Counted from the first letter of the stretch, positions 21,665 to 32,524 are shown. The stretch: 64,000 nt of DNA from Bedellia somnulentella (GCA_963576735.1 OY755177.1:5270001-5334000), one strand, 5' to 3'. The notes: generated from the letters alone by a model not told the origin. Numbers and translations are program-made.

Positions 21665-21984
21665 CACTGTGTCGTTCATTAAGTGGCCGCGACTCCAGAA
21701 CCTACGAGCCCCAACGACCGTTGGTTTTGCGTGAAATGTACCCTGTCCATTACCACTTCAGTTTGACAACTCTTAGTTCTATGCCAGTCACTCCGGTTCA
21801 CCTCGTTGCGGATCTGATGGCGTAGTGAAACTCCAAACATAGCCCTCTCCATTGCCCTTTGGGTGACTCGGAGCCTTCTGATGAGGCCCATTGTTAGAGG
21901 CCACGTCTCTCTGTCGTGAGTCATGACTGGCAAAACACTTTGGTCAAAGACCCTTAACTTTAGACTCTCTGGAATTTTGGACAA
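21665..21984 (-). pseudogene. RTE/BovB-like LINE ORF2 fragment
   Basis: The minus frame reads KLRVFDQSVLPVMTHDRETW, PLTMGLIRRLRVTQRAMERA, MFGVSLRHQIRNEVNRSD. This matches the well-known RTE ORF2 C-terminal region (FDQCVLPVLTYGAETW...RAMERAMLGVSLRDRIRNE). Here the usual TYGAETW is THDRETW. It is a fragment only, without RT core. Confidence 0.75.
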
Positions 21985-21999
21985 AACTTCATCATTCTC

Positions 22000-22095
22000 G
22001 AATTAGGCTCTACCTAACCGAATGGTTTGTCCCAGGTATACATATAGGAATTAGGCTCTACCTAACCGAATGGTTTGTCCCAAGTACACATATTG
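22000..22095. repeat. 48-bp tandem duplication
   Basis: The unit GAATTAGGCTCTACCTAACC... occurs twice head to tail (22,000-22,047 and 22,048-22,095) with a few differences. It lies between two oppositely oriented RTE pieces. Confidence 0.8.
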
Positions 22096-22099
22096 GTCA

Positions 22100-22206
22100 A
22101 CAACTTCGAGTGAAGATCAATTAACAACACAAACGAACAAGGTGGACCGACGCTTTGGTTGGTAGTTGTCCAGCAGTGGACGTCTGTAGGCTGATGATGA
22201 TGTAAT
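22100..22206 (+). mobile_element. RTE LINE 3' terminus
   Basis: GAACAAGGTGGACCGACGCT, then GTTGTCCAGCAGTGGACGTC and TGTAGGCTGATGATGATG. The CAGCAGTGGACGT...GGCTGATGATGATG end is the hallmark 3' terminus of a common lepidopteran RTE. It faces the opposite way to the fragment at 21,665. Confidence 0.75.
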
Positions 22207-22344
22207 CAATTAATTAATTGTATTCTATGATTTTGAGCAATCATACAGTTATTTACTAATCTTAATTATTTTGTTTGCGTTTAATTTTATATTCTATTTT
22301 TATGATTAACATATTTCTTAATTTTAAAAGAATGTTTTATTTCA

Positions 22345-22703
22345 ACCGTGATAGCCCAGTGGGTAGAACACTCGGTTATCGTCCAAACGACTAGTGTTCA
22401 AATCCTGGGTCGGGCCTACACCAATTTGTCTTTTCTAAAGACATATGTGTGGTTAAATTATCATGGTTGTTAACGGTGAGGGAAAACATCGTGAGGAAAC
22501 CCACATGGCTGAGTTGTACTTAGTCATGTGACAGTGTATTCGTACAAAACGGCAATAGGCCTGCCCCCTATCACGTGAGTACACTGTCCATGCAAAACGT
22601 GGGTACTCTGAACACCAGGTGACAAAGTCACATGATGTTCAGAAGTATTAGTACCTCTGCCAACCCCTTCGGGGATATTCGGCGTGAACGTTTATGTTAT
22701 GTT
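22345..22703 (+). mobile_element. SINE-B reference copy (359 bp) with 13-bp target duplication
   Basis: The head is ACCGTGATAGCCCAGTGGGT (A box) and TAGTGTTCAAATCCTGGG (B box), showing tRNA origin. The body runs through GGTGAGGGAAAACATCGTGA, TTGTACTTAGTCATGTGACA, TATCACGTGAGTACACTGTC and CTCTGCCAACCCCTTCGGGG. The end is ATTCGGCGTGAACGT then (TTATG)n. ATGTTTTATTTCA at 22,332-22,344 and 22,704-22,716 is an exact duplication, proving retroposition. Confidence 0.92.
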
Positions 22704-22799
22704 ATGTTTTATTTCAGTTAAAAAATAATGTCTTGGGATTTTGCATGTATATTTATGTTACATTCCTGTAAGGTGTTAACAACACCAACCTAGGCTTTA

Positions 22800-23012
22800 A
22801 CTTTATTATCACCAACAAACAACCTTTAATATTTTCCCTACTCGACTTTCAAAAGTGGCTGAGGTGTTACCAATTCTAGGGCTCTAGCTACCCCTTTTTA
22901 GTTTTAACAGCCTTGAGTATATATTTGTTCGAATGAAACTTAACTTCCAAAAGTGGCTGAGGAATTTATAATTCCTTAGTTTTGGCTACCCCTTCTAGGG
23001 ATTCATGTATGT
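22800..23012 (+). mobile_element. Two SINE-A 3' fragments in tandem
   Basis: The first (22,800-22,930) has CTTTCAAAAGTGGCTGAGGT and CCTTGAGTATATATTTG. The second (22,945-23,012) repeats CTTCCAAAAGTGGCTGAGGA and GGCTACCCCTTCTAGGGATT with a TGTATGTATG tail. Confidence 0.7.
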
Positions 23013-23554
23013 ATGTGAAACTAAATCCGTAACCTGTTAATTAAAATAACTATCGACAAAGCGTGTTTATAACCAAGGAAATAAAATAAATTGGTTTTTC
23101 AAACTGATTAGTTTTCGAGAGTGTTTGCGAACAGATAAATTTTAATCTCCTTCCAAAACGATTAGTTCGTTCCACAGTTCCACCGGATTCTGTCAGAATA
23201 GAAAAACACTTTTTAATTAAACATATAATGGACATGGTTTTCACAGATTTATATGATTGCACAGATATATATTATTGAATCCTGAAAAAAGCATAATGAT
23301 GGTTAGTAAAGGATTGTTGGTAATTAATTATTAAGACGTCACTCACACAAAACATACAAACATAAATACTATTAGTCACCATCTAATACAGTCCTGGCAA
23401 ACCTTACGAGCTTCATAATTTTTTTTATACAGGTATATAACACATATGAAGTTGGCCCCAAAACAAAATCATACGAATACAAAGTACAATTTCAGAAGAA
23501 CTCTGTAGGTACAGTATTTTTTTTATTTTATTAATAAGTAATAGAGTTAATTCT

Positions 23555-23796
23555 GCTGTGTAGTGTCGGCTTAGAATAGCACTACCCCATTTCTTCCGGT
23601 GGGTGCACGTAGGAGGCGACCTACGGTATTGGGCTTTTGAAGAGATTTTTGGGCGATGCGGTTGGAGATCCATCAAATTTGTTTTACCATCTTTTACCCA
23701 CGTAACTTGCAAAAGTGGCTAAGGAATTTCTATTTCCTCAGCTCTGGCTACCCTTTCTAGGGATTTATAGCCGTGAGTATATGTATGTATGTATGT
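23555..23796 (+). mobile_element. SINE-A copy, full length
   Basis: Sense orientation, starting GCTGTGTAGTGTCGGCTTAG and ending AGCCGTGAGTATATGTATG plus tail. GTAATAGAGTTAAT before and GTAATAGTTAAT after are likely an imperfect target duplication. Confidence 0.85.
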
Positions 23797-24757
23797 AATA
23801 GTTAATCATGGTTTATGTTTACTTATTTTGTGTGAATTTCATGGAGCAGTTATTTTCATTCTTAAAATACCAGTTTGGGATTTGATCATGATACTTGTAT
23901 ATTTTTCTTTATCCGTGCCGAAAAACCATAACTTAACTGACAGCAAACCGTGGCATAACAAATACGTTTTTTAATAAATCTTAATACAAAAATATGAGCA
24001 CGTTTCTAATTTCATCTAACACTGAAATTGACGCGAGACGCTTCAATAAAAACGTCTTTATTCCTATACTTTCTCAGACATCGCCAAAGGTTTACAGCGG
24101 GTGTATTTTAACTGTATTCTTGGGCAAGTTTAACACATTTTGAGCCTTATCGACGTGTGTTAAGGAATGTTTTACAAACTCAGTTTCCATTGTATATTAC
24201 CGGCACCCAAATGTGCTATCTGTAGCATAAAGAACGCGAATAAAGAAAGCTCTTTCGACTTTACTCGGGTCTTAACAGGCAATACCAACACCTAGATTTT
24301 GAGATATATTGTATCTTATGTGAAAATATTTCAACGTTGGTTTAAATCCTTTGAATTGTAGTCTACTATTCAGTCCTTTCAGAAGCACCAGAAGGCAAAA
24401 TAAATAAAAAAAAACACGGGCAAAAATCACTCAATAAGGCAATATAATATTTCGAATAGCTCAGATACCCCGCTTAGTAGGGTTGTGCAGGTATTTTTGC
24501 ATCATTTTAGAAGTATACTGCTAGACGGAACGAGGGCGGAGGCTTATCGATAATCTAAGATTTATAATTATACATAGTGCCATTATTAAATACATGCTTA
24601 GCCAAATACGACATTCGCGTCGGGTACCTATAAAGTATGTCCCAGAGCAAATGGCTTTTTGTACCGTCGCGAGATTTTAGTAACCTAGTGTTAAAGTAAC
24701 CGCTTTTTGACCAAGTTAACCAAGAAAGTTCGTGGTTAATTTATCAATTAATTTATC

Positions 24758-25012
24758 GCTGTGTCGTGCCGGCTTAGAATAGCACTACCCCATTTCTTTC
24801 AGTGGGTGTACGTAAGAGGCGACTAGCGGTAAAGGAGCTTTTAAGGGATTTTTGGGCGATGCGGTTGGAGACCCATCAGCAACAACCTTTATTTTACCAT
24901 CTTTTCCCCACACGCAACTTCCAAAAGTGGCTGAGGAATTTCTTATTCCTTAGCTCTGGCTACCCCTATTCGGGATTTATAGCCGTGAGTATATGTATGT
25001 ATGTATGTATGT
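24758..25012 (+). mobile_element. SINE-A reference copy (255 bp) with target duplication
   Basis: It starts GCTGTGTCGTGCCGGCTTAG, carries all internal blocks, and ends GCCGTGAGTATATGTATG with five TATG units. AATTTATC at 24,750-24,757 and 25,013-25,020 is an 8-bp duplication. This fixes the boundaries and the sense strand of the family. Confidence 0.9.
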
Positions 25013-25064
25013 AATTTATCAAGGCGATTAAACAAGGTAAAGCATTGTTAACAAACAAAGTTAT

Positions 25065-25195
25065 GTGACAGTCCAGGCAAAACATGGGTGAAATTTTCTG
25101 GATAAGCTGAACGATACGCGGCATAAAATTACTCCTGATGTTTAGAAATATTAGTATCTCTGTTATCCCTTCGGGTTAATATGCCGGTAAATATA
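25065..25195 (+). mobile_element. SINE-B fragment, ancient
   Basis: It keeps GACAGTCCAGGCAAAACATG, CCTGATGTTTAGAAATATTA, and CCCTTCGGGTTAATATGCCG in SINE-B order. Confidence 0.55.
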
Positions 25196-25444
25196 TACCC
25201 TAAAATGAGAGAGATTATTTTACTTCTAAATTTGCGACAATCATACACAGCTGCTGCTTAAACTATGTTAAACGATAAATCATTTTCAACGAATCCTCCG
25301 GGGCTTGAGTAATAAATCCAATTTCTAATGTAATGGTGATTATTTATGATAAAGGCGTGATATTTAGTGTGATTAAGATGTTCATAAATAAATTATATTT
25401 AAATCAGATTAGGGAAACACTACAGTTTTGTAAACGAATATATA

Positions 25445-25620
25445 ATTCGTCAGATAGAGGGTGTGCTCAAAAAGGCAGGCGTCCGTAGTATGCAGAATAA
25501 AAGGGCATGTGTAATAAAATATGGATGTAAATGAAGCTAGATTAGTTTGCCAGGATCGTACAGAATCTGCCAACCCCGATGGGAACCGATAGCGTGAATA
25601 TATATATGTATGTAATTTGT
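25445..25620 (+). mobile_element. RTE-A LINE 3' fragment
   Basis: AGAGGGTGTGCTCAAAAAGG, CAGGCGTCCGTAGTATGCAG, GTTTGCCAGGATCGTACAGA and GCGTGAATATATATATGTAT. A deletion removes the AAGTGGCGATCGATAG block. Confidence 0.7.
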
Positions 25621-25629
25621 CAGAATAGC

Positions 25630-25690
25630 AGCTTGATAGCTCAGTAGATCACATAGCTCTTAAGCAGGAATCGTACAAATTTGTATTTTA
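25630..25690 (+). repeat. tRNA-like fragment (A box)
   Basis: CTTGATAGCTCAGTAGATCA resembles a tRNA D arm and A box, and a weak B-box-like GGAATCGTACAAAT follows. It is too degenerate for a tRNA. Confidence 0.3.
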
Positions 25691-25785
25691 GTCACTAATA
25701 AATATAAGTAAAAGACTCGAACGTGATATAATGAAGTGATAAACTTTCTAATAAAACACTCTAGCTAGTTACATACATATACATA

Positions 25786-27089
25786 CGAGGGACATGCCAA
25801 AAGAAACAAGATACTCAAAAATTATAAAGTTTATTCTTTTTTACAAGTATCGATCTTTTCAGAGTATTCACCCTAAGCACGTATACACTTTTCCATACGT
25901 CTGAACCAATTGGAAAATACCTGTGACCACCCTCCTTTAGATACCTCAGAAATCTAGAAATTATAGGCAACCAGCGCATCTTCTTTGCTTTTAAACCTCT
26001 TCTCCTTTAGTTTTTCTTTGATTTTTGCAAAACAAGTAAAAATCAAAAGGCGCTAGGTCAGGGGAATATGGCGGGTGAGGGAGAATTGACACATTTTTCG
26101 AGTTGAAAAAGTCTCGTGTTCTGGCAGACGTGTGCGGCGCCCGCCGCATTGTCGTGGTGCCAGAGAAGGTGCTGGATTCCTGACTTGGGTCGCTTGTCAC
26201 ACCAAGCTGATATTACTGTTGGAGCACAAACTATCACATACCATTCGGAGTACCATTCTCTAGCACAACAGTAGCAATATGACCCGTTTTGCAGAAAAAT
26301 GAGGCGACCATTTGTTTCTGTGTGCTTCGTGCACGGCGACTTTTCGTTGGAGTTCGTCGTCTTCAAAGCACCATACAGTCGACTGTCGCTTTGATTCGGG
26401 ATCATAGTTATAAAGCCATGTTTCGTCACCAGTCTGTATATCATATACGTTTTTTTTCTCGCCTCAGTTGAATTTATCTATAATGATCAATGGCACCAAT
26501 CCACCCGACGGTCTTTCCGCTCATTGCTAAGTTTGTGCGGCACACATCTCGAACAACGTTTACGGAGAGAAAGGTGGTCGTGAATTATGGTTTGCATTGC
26601 TGCTGATCCAATTCCTAGTTCTCGCTCTAGCTCTACATATGTAACTTGTCGGTTTTCGCGAATAAGTTTTTCGACTGCACGAACGTTTTATTGCGTGACC
26701 GCGGTTGGCGGCCGTCTTGTCTTCGCTTCATCTTCGAGACATCCCCATCCTCTTTTAAATTCAGCAAACCAATAGAATACCGTTGCTTGGGAACAAGCAG
26801 ACTCACCCAAAGTAGAAGCCAAAAGTTCAAAACATTCTTGAGGCTTTAAACCTTTTTTAAAGTCATAATAAATCATAGCGCGAAAATCACGTCGACTGAG
26901 CTCCATTGTTGCAAGTGAATTCCCGCCAGATTCTCGGAAAATGATGCTCATTCCAATAAATGATAAATAAAAGAAGTGTGTTCTATATTCAAATATGTCA
27001 ATAAAAAACCATTCTATAAGATGGTGTATAGCTTGCCAGTGTCAATTAAATGAGTAGAGAGTATCTATCTTCTATTGGCATGCCCCTCG
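25786..27089 (-). mobile_element. Mariner transposon, 1,304 bp, TA duplication
   Basis: Terminal inverted repeats of about 31 bp are CGAGGGACATGCCAAAAGAA (left) and, inverted, CGAGGGGCATGCCAATAGAA (right). Both are flanked by TA. The length is typical of mariner. It carries a broken transposase on the minus strand. The high similarity of the ends compared with the damaged ORF suggests it could still be moved in trans if a partner enzyme exists. Confidence 0.92.
25990..26951 (-). pseudogene. Mariner transposase, frameshifted
   Basis: The N-terminal helix-turn-helix part is open: MELSRRDFRAMIYYDFKKGL, KPQECFELLA, CSQATVFYWFAEFKRG. Further parts are in other frames. The first catalytic Asp is in TGDETWLYNYD (about 26,425), the second in HHDNA (about 26,150), and the third in YSPDLAPFDFYLF, spaced as expected for a DD34D mariner. 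In the functional family it cuts and pastes at TA sites as a dimer. Several frame breaks and stops make this copy a pseudogene. Confidence 0.88.
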
Positions 27090-27320
27090 TATACTCACGG
27101 TTATAATTCCCTAGAAGGGGTAGCCAGAGCTAAAGAATTATAAATTCCTCACCCACTTTTGGAAGTTGAGTAAAATAAAGGTTTTTGGTGATGGGTCTCC
27201 AACCGCATCGCCCAAAAATTTAATAAAAAGCCCCAATACCCTTAGTTGCCCGACACCCGTGGGTAGAAAGGGGTAGCGACATTCTAAGCCGGCACTACAC
27301 GGCAAGTCTAGCTAGTTAAA

Positions 27321-28256
27321 TCTATACTTATAATAAATCTGTAGAGAGGTCAATTCTGTACATAAAATATATTTTCAATATAACTATCAGGGGGTGATTA
27401 GTGATCGATATTGATGCCAAAAATGCAATCAGTAAATTTTTTGTCTGTCTGTCGGTTTGTATGTTCCTTATGGAAACAAAAACTACTGGACGGAGTTTAA
27501 CGAAACTTGGCACAATTATTAATCATACTCCTGGGCAGGTTATAGTATAGTATACTTTTCAGCAGAGTAGTGAAGGGGAATTTTGGGAAATTTTGGGAAA
27601 ACGGGAGAAGTTACTCCATTTTTTAAGCTTCTGTCGCGTGTACAGCGTTAATGGTTGAAGTAGCATAGAAAATATGTATTACGGAAATGTTCTCCATAAA
27701 ATTGACAAGAAAATATCCCGCAACAGCATATGTCTATCTTTTATGGTTGACTCACAATAACAGGTGTAACTCCTCATATCTTAGCAGTTCGGAGCATTCT
27801 GATTATATTTGTTTACTCTTACGTTTATAATATTCTTATTCATCCCTAATTTAAAAAGTTAACATTATCACCTATTTAATAAAAAAAGAATGATAGACAT
27901 CGGTAGAGAAACACCAAAATTATACATGAAATAAGCCATCGCGCCCGTGACCAAAACCAAATCCTAACTAATTTGCATATTACATACTAGATGGCGCCAG
28001 TAGTTGGTATGGTTTCTCTAAGATTGTTATAATACTTCATAGAGTCTCAACCCAACTTAAAAATTTGCTTATAATATTGGAGATACTGAACCGTTCATAA
28101 AAGCGCATTGAAAATCACAAAGCTACACTATTCAGGAGTGCTATAATCATGTGTTGCAATCTTGCGCTAAATTTCAGAAAGCTTGAGCAGTTATTAAATA
28201 AACTTCAGATATTAAAACTACAACGCTACCCGTGCGAAGCTGGGCCGATCCACTAG
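27321..28256 (+). mobile_element. Non-autonomous Helitron (936 bp)
   Basis: The 5' end is TCTATACTTATAATAAATCT and the 3' end is GAAGCTGGGCCGATCCACTAG. The host bases are A before and T after, with no duplication, all as expected for Helitrons. Inside are TGTCTGTCTGTCGGTTTGTA and ACTACTGGACGGAGTTTAAC, blocks common in lepidopteran Helitrons. It has no Rep/helicase ORF. It lies 18 bp from the SINE-A/mariner nest. Confidence 0.8.
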
Positions 28257-28722
28257 TCATATTTAAAAGTCCTCTGAATAATTTGTAAGTATTTGCAATC
28301 AAAACGGGCGGCATTTCAGTACGGCTTACAGCCAATTTTGATTTAAAAATCCCGCGTTTTCAATAAAAGCTTCAACAGACTTTTTATGAAAAATTAATAT
28401 CTCTATGTTTTAACATTTTATTGCATTTACGACTCCGATACCAGATGAAAATACATATATTTAAATTTTACCTTAAGATCTTAGTGAATTGAGATAAGTT
28501 TTACATTCAGACGAATCGGCTAGGGGTATCAGGTTATGGTATAAAGGTTTATGGTTTTGTTTTCGTCAACTTGATAAATATGTGTGTATACTCATACCAA
28601 ATTGTAACGTTCTAAATGTCTATAACTATGGGATTTTAAGCTATATAGTACATTGAACACATTTGCACAACACATGGAATGTTTTTGATGTAAAGCCAGA
28701 AAATCACAAGTGATCTATTGAG

Positions 28723-28957
28723 TGAATGTCGCTACCCCTTCCTACCCACGGGTGTCGTAAGAAGCGACTAAGGGTATTGGGGCTTTTTATTGGATTTTTG
28801 GGCGATGCGGTTGGAGACCCATCACCAAAAACCTTTATTTTACTATCTTTTCCCCACTCAACTTCCAAAAGTGGCTGAGGAATTTATAATTCCTTGGCTC
28901 TGGCTACCCCTTCTAGGGAATTACAGCCGTGAGTATATGTATGTATGTATGTATCTA
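28723..28957 (+). mobile_element. SINE-A copy, slightly 5' truncated
   Basis: It begins within GAATGTCGCTACCCCTTCCT and continues through GATTTTTGGGCGATGCGGTT to GCCGTGAGTATATGTATG plus tail. ATCTATT on both sides may be the target duplication. Confidence 0.82.
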
Positions 28958-29272
28958 TTACAAACCGAAGTCGTCAGGAAATTATATGTCTAATAAAATA
29001 GAGTAAAGTTTTGTCATTACGGTTGTATGTATGACGTCATCATCTAACAATCAATGTTTGCGCAACATCATTGTACCGCCTATATTGATCATCCTGAACA
29101 ACCTCGATGTTTGATCGATTTCTAATGAAAGTTTATTGTCGGGTGAGACACTTGTTACGTTTATTTATGTAAGCGTAAGGTTGTGCGAGGTACAGGGTGG
29201 TGCGAATAAGAAAATAACTTAAGGCTGAACCGTTCACAATAAGCTAGGTATTGCTGCGAAACAATGTCACAA

Positions 29273-29528
29273 CATACATATATTACGGCTATATGTATAT
29301 CTGAAAAGGGTAGCCGAAGCTTCAGACATAGAAATTTCAAACGACTGTTAATAATTGAATCGGAGAGTTTTTATAATAAAAGTGATCGAAATATCGAAAG
29401 TGATATAGTCCCTACCGTGCGAGAATTGCCCCAGTAGTCTTCTGCCATATCGCCCAAAAGTCACTAAAAACCCCGATACAAGGGGAAAGAAATGGGTTAG
29501 TGCTATTCGAAGCCGACACTACACAGCT
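29273..29528 (-). mobile_element. SINE-A copy, diverged
   Basis: It keeps ACATATATTACGGCTATATG, AAAGGGTAGCCGAAGCTTC, CATATCGCCCAAAAGTCACT and ATTCGAAGCCGACACTACAC in order. Confidence 0.7.
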
Positions 29529-29848
29529 AATTAATAGAAATTCTTTGTAACTATGAAGGTAAATAGAACTTTTGAGTCAAAATAATCAAATTATCATATC
29601 ACTTTTGGCAAATAGAAGAGAGGACTGTTTTTATAATATATACATTCTGAATTTTCTGCATATATTATAAATTCTAAATTTTTAATGAGTTTCACATTGC
29701 AAAAAATATTTTTTTACTATTAAAATGATACAGAAACAATAAGAAATTTAATTAAAGAGTAAGTGTCGTAGTGAGGGTAAACCGCCAATTGTCTCAACTC
29801 CCGCTTTCCCAACAAACGAATAGGTATCTAGGACTCGGTAGTTGACAT

Positions 29849-30895
29849 TAGAGATGTAACGAATGTCAGTTTTTAAGCATTCGCGAATACGAATGCGAAT
29901 GCGAATATCTGTTGTTCACATTCGCGAATGCGGATGCGAATGCGAATATACAGGTTTCAGGCGCCGTTTGTCTATGACTCAAAGTAGAGCGCAGGGCGCG
30001 CGCAGCGCTACTGCGGGTAAGTAAGCTGCGGTTAAGTGTATGTTGTTTAGTTTTTAAAAAGAAAATAAAGATTTAATTATTTTTTTCTTAGAACCAAATC
30101 TTATAAAGCAAAATATGTTGAAAATTCAGTTTATTTTACTTTTAACATAACATAAACATAAACGTTCACGCCGCATATCCCCGAACGGGTTGGCAGAGGT
30201 GACTTTGTCACCTGGTGTACAGAGTACCCACGTTTTGCATGGACAGTGTACTCACGTGATAGGAGGAAGGCCTATCGCCGTTTTTGTACGAATACACTGT
30301 CACATGACTAAGTACAACTCAGCCATGTGGATTTACTCACGATGTTTTCCCTCACCGTTAACAACCATGATAAATTAACCACACATATGTCTTTAGAAAA
30401 GACAAATTGGAGTAGGCCCGACCCAGGATTTGAACACTAGTCGTTTGCACGATAACCGAGTGTTCTACCCACTGGGCTATCACGGTTTACTTTTAAGTTT
30501 AAATAATTATCAAAGAATGTGTATGTGTAGGCAAGACGAAGACTGATCAAAGCACTACTTTATGTACCTACTTAATAAGACTGCCTAAACATGAACACAG
30601 TACTATTTGTCTTGTAATGTCATAAGAACTGTGATTTATAAACACAAAAAAGGTAAATTCTAAAAAGAAAAAAATGTTAAGTTCGAACGTTTTACAATCA
30701 AAAAGAAAATATTATAAGTATTAATACTATTTTGTTTTATTTAAATTTACCTAATATTGTCATAACATTCTATGTTTTTGCAATTTCATATTCGCAGTTT
30801 ATTCAAAAGATATTCACGAATGCGAATGCGAATATAGAAAATCAGGCGAATATTCGCGAATGCGAATGCAAATACGAATATTCGTTACATCACTA
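29849..30895. mobile_element. hAT-like non-autonomous transposon, 8-bp duplication
   Basis: The ends TAGAGATGTAACGAAT and ATTCGTTACATCACTA are inverted, with GTTGACAT at 29,841-29,848 and 30,896-30,903. Near both ends are clusters of GAATGCGAAT/ATTCGCGAAT motifs, a pattern of subterminal transposase-binding repeats. There is no transposase. A SINE-B copy (30,146-30,485) is nested inside. Confidence 0.88.
30146..30485 (-). mobile_element. SINE-B copy nested in hAT-like element
   Basis: Complete head to tail with a small internal deletion near GGCAGAGGTGACTTTG. The B box GGATTTGAACACTAG and the A box complement ACTGGGCTATCACGGT are intact. TTTACTTTTAA at 30,135-30,145 and 30,486-30,496 is an 11-bp target duplication. 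Confidence 0.9.
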
Positions 30896-32524
30896 GTTGA
30901 CATCACAAGCGTATAGCAAGTTAGGCGCCGCGCCAACTTACAGATGTTCCGATGATACAATTACTTGAACTAGCTACTGCAAACTAGCTTGCCGGCGGCA
31001 TACAGCGGATGGTGTAGTGTCAATGACAACTTCTTGGTTACTATAATGGTAAATAGAAATTTGGAGTTAAAATATTCTAATTATTATATCAGAAAAGGAT
31101 ACTAAAAGAGAGGAGTACATTTTATTACCGTTCTTAATGTTTAACTAATTTCAATTTGATATTTTTATAATTTACTTTTTTAGTATAACAGAACCAACAA
31201 GAAATTTAATTAAATTTTAGTAAAAGAAAACCACAATTGACTCATCACCCGCATACCCAACCAACGAAAGGGTGGTAACTAAGAGTCGGCAGTTGATATC
31301 ACAAGCGCATAGCAAGTTAGGCACCGCGCCAACTTACAGATGTTCCGATGATACAATTATTTAAACTAGCTACTGCGAACTAGTTTGCCGGCGGCATACA
31401 GCGGATGGGGAGTAGAACGCACTGCTTCCGCTAACTTTCATTTCCTTTCACGGCCTCATACGAATTTGTGTTATATGTTTTCGTTTTACCCGATGCCGTG
31501 GCTGGAAAATTGTGTAGGATTTTTTGTAGTTATTTTGATATGTAGTATTTTTCTTATTTACCAAGCTACACACGTTACGTAGGTAATTTTCTGGTAAATA
31601 TTTTTTTGAAAGACTCAGGTATTTAGGTAAGGTAAGACTAATAACAAAGTATTGCGGTTGGGGAAGTAGACAGGTTTTTCATTAGTTCCTATCCTGGCTT
31701 TCGATTATGTCGATACGACTTTACAGCGAGTTCAAATGTGAGGTCCTGAAATTCGTATTTGTTCGATTGAATTTCATATGTTTTGAAAGATGGAAATGTA
31801 ACTTCAGCTTCCATTAAAAATGTTGTTAAGCTTAATTAATCCTAATCTCAGCTATTATGTTTTAATTAAAATGATTACAGTATAGTGATTTATTAAAATG
31901 TAAATTAAATAACTTCAGTTAAATAAGCACGTATTCATTGCCAATATGTGGAAACTATTCTGGTTCTGTCGTAGATTATTTGCTTTTTGATCAATGTTAT
32001 GTAAAAGCTGTTTGTTTTCCTTAAATAAATAAATAAAATGACGCTCATCAATTTTTTTTATAGCGCACTCAAACTAAGTAATAAAAGCAAACAATCACAA
32101 GCCAAACATTTTTAAGAAAGAAAGTCATTCATTCACTTTACAGAAAGAGCAAACACGATACAATAAAATAAGAACATCTAATTAAAAAACACACGAAAAA
32201 AAAATAAAGTAAAAGATTTTTAATTTTTACCTTCTCTTTTAAAAAAGTCAACATATTTGTAAATGAAACTTTCAAAAAAATAAAATATACGTACTAAATA
32301 ATAATTTGTAATCTGAGTTCTTTGACAAAGAGCAACTGTTGGGAATTATAACGATATCATGTATCTAGGTTGGAATAATCAATACGGTTCCTCTGTGATA
32401 TCACTGTTTCAGTGGTATGAGATATATTGTTTCGGTATTCAACTCGATCCATCTTTGAAGGACACTTTAATATCAGTAACTGTATCTTTGTAATACGCAA
32501 ATACTCAATATTATAGAGGATGAA

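Larger units (their letters stand above)
25771..27303 (-). mobile_element. SINE-A copy split by a mariner
   Basis: The tail part ACATACATATACATA (25,771-25,785) and the body (27,090-27,303, from TACTCACGGTTATAATTCCC to CACTACACGGC) are separated by the mariner. TCTAGCTAGTTA just outside the tail (25,760-25,771) and again at about 27,307-27,318 is a 12-bp target duplication framing the whole nest. Confidence 0.85.
29535..31411. repeat. Tandem duplication of a ~400-bp unit, first copy filled by a hAT element
   Basis: Unit 1 (29,535-31,017) and unit 2 (31,023-31,411) share GGTAAATAGAA, ACCAAC-rich CCCAACAAACGAA/CCCAACCAACGAA, CTTACAGATGTTCCGATGAT and GCCGGCGGCATACAGCGGAT. Without the 1,047-bp insertion, unit 1 is close in length to unit 2. 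Unit 2 shows the uninterrupted target site (CGGCAGTTGATATCACAAGC). Confidence 0.8.

Noticed and set aside
26058..26444. 128-codon minus ORF as a separate gene
   Set aside because: It is an out-of-frame reading of the broken mariner transposase.
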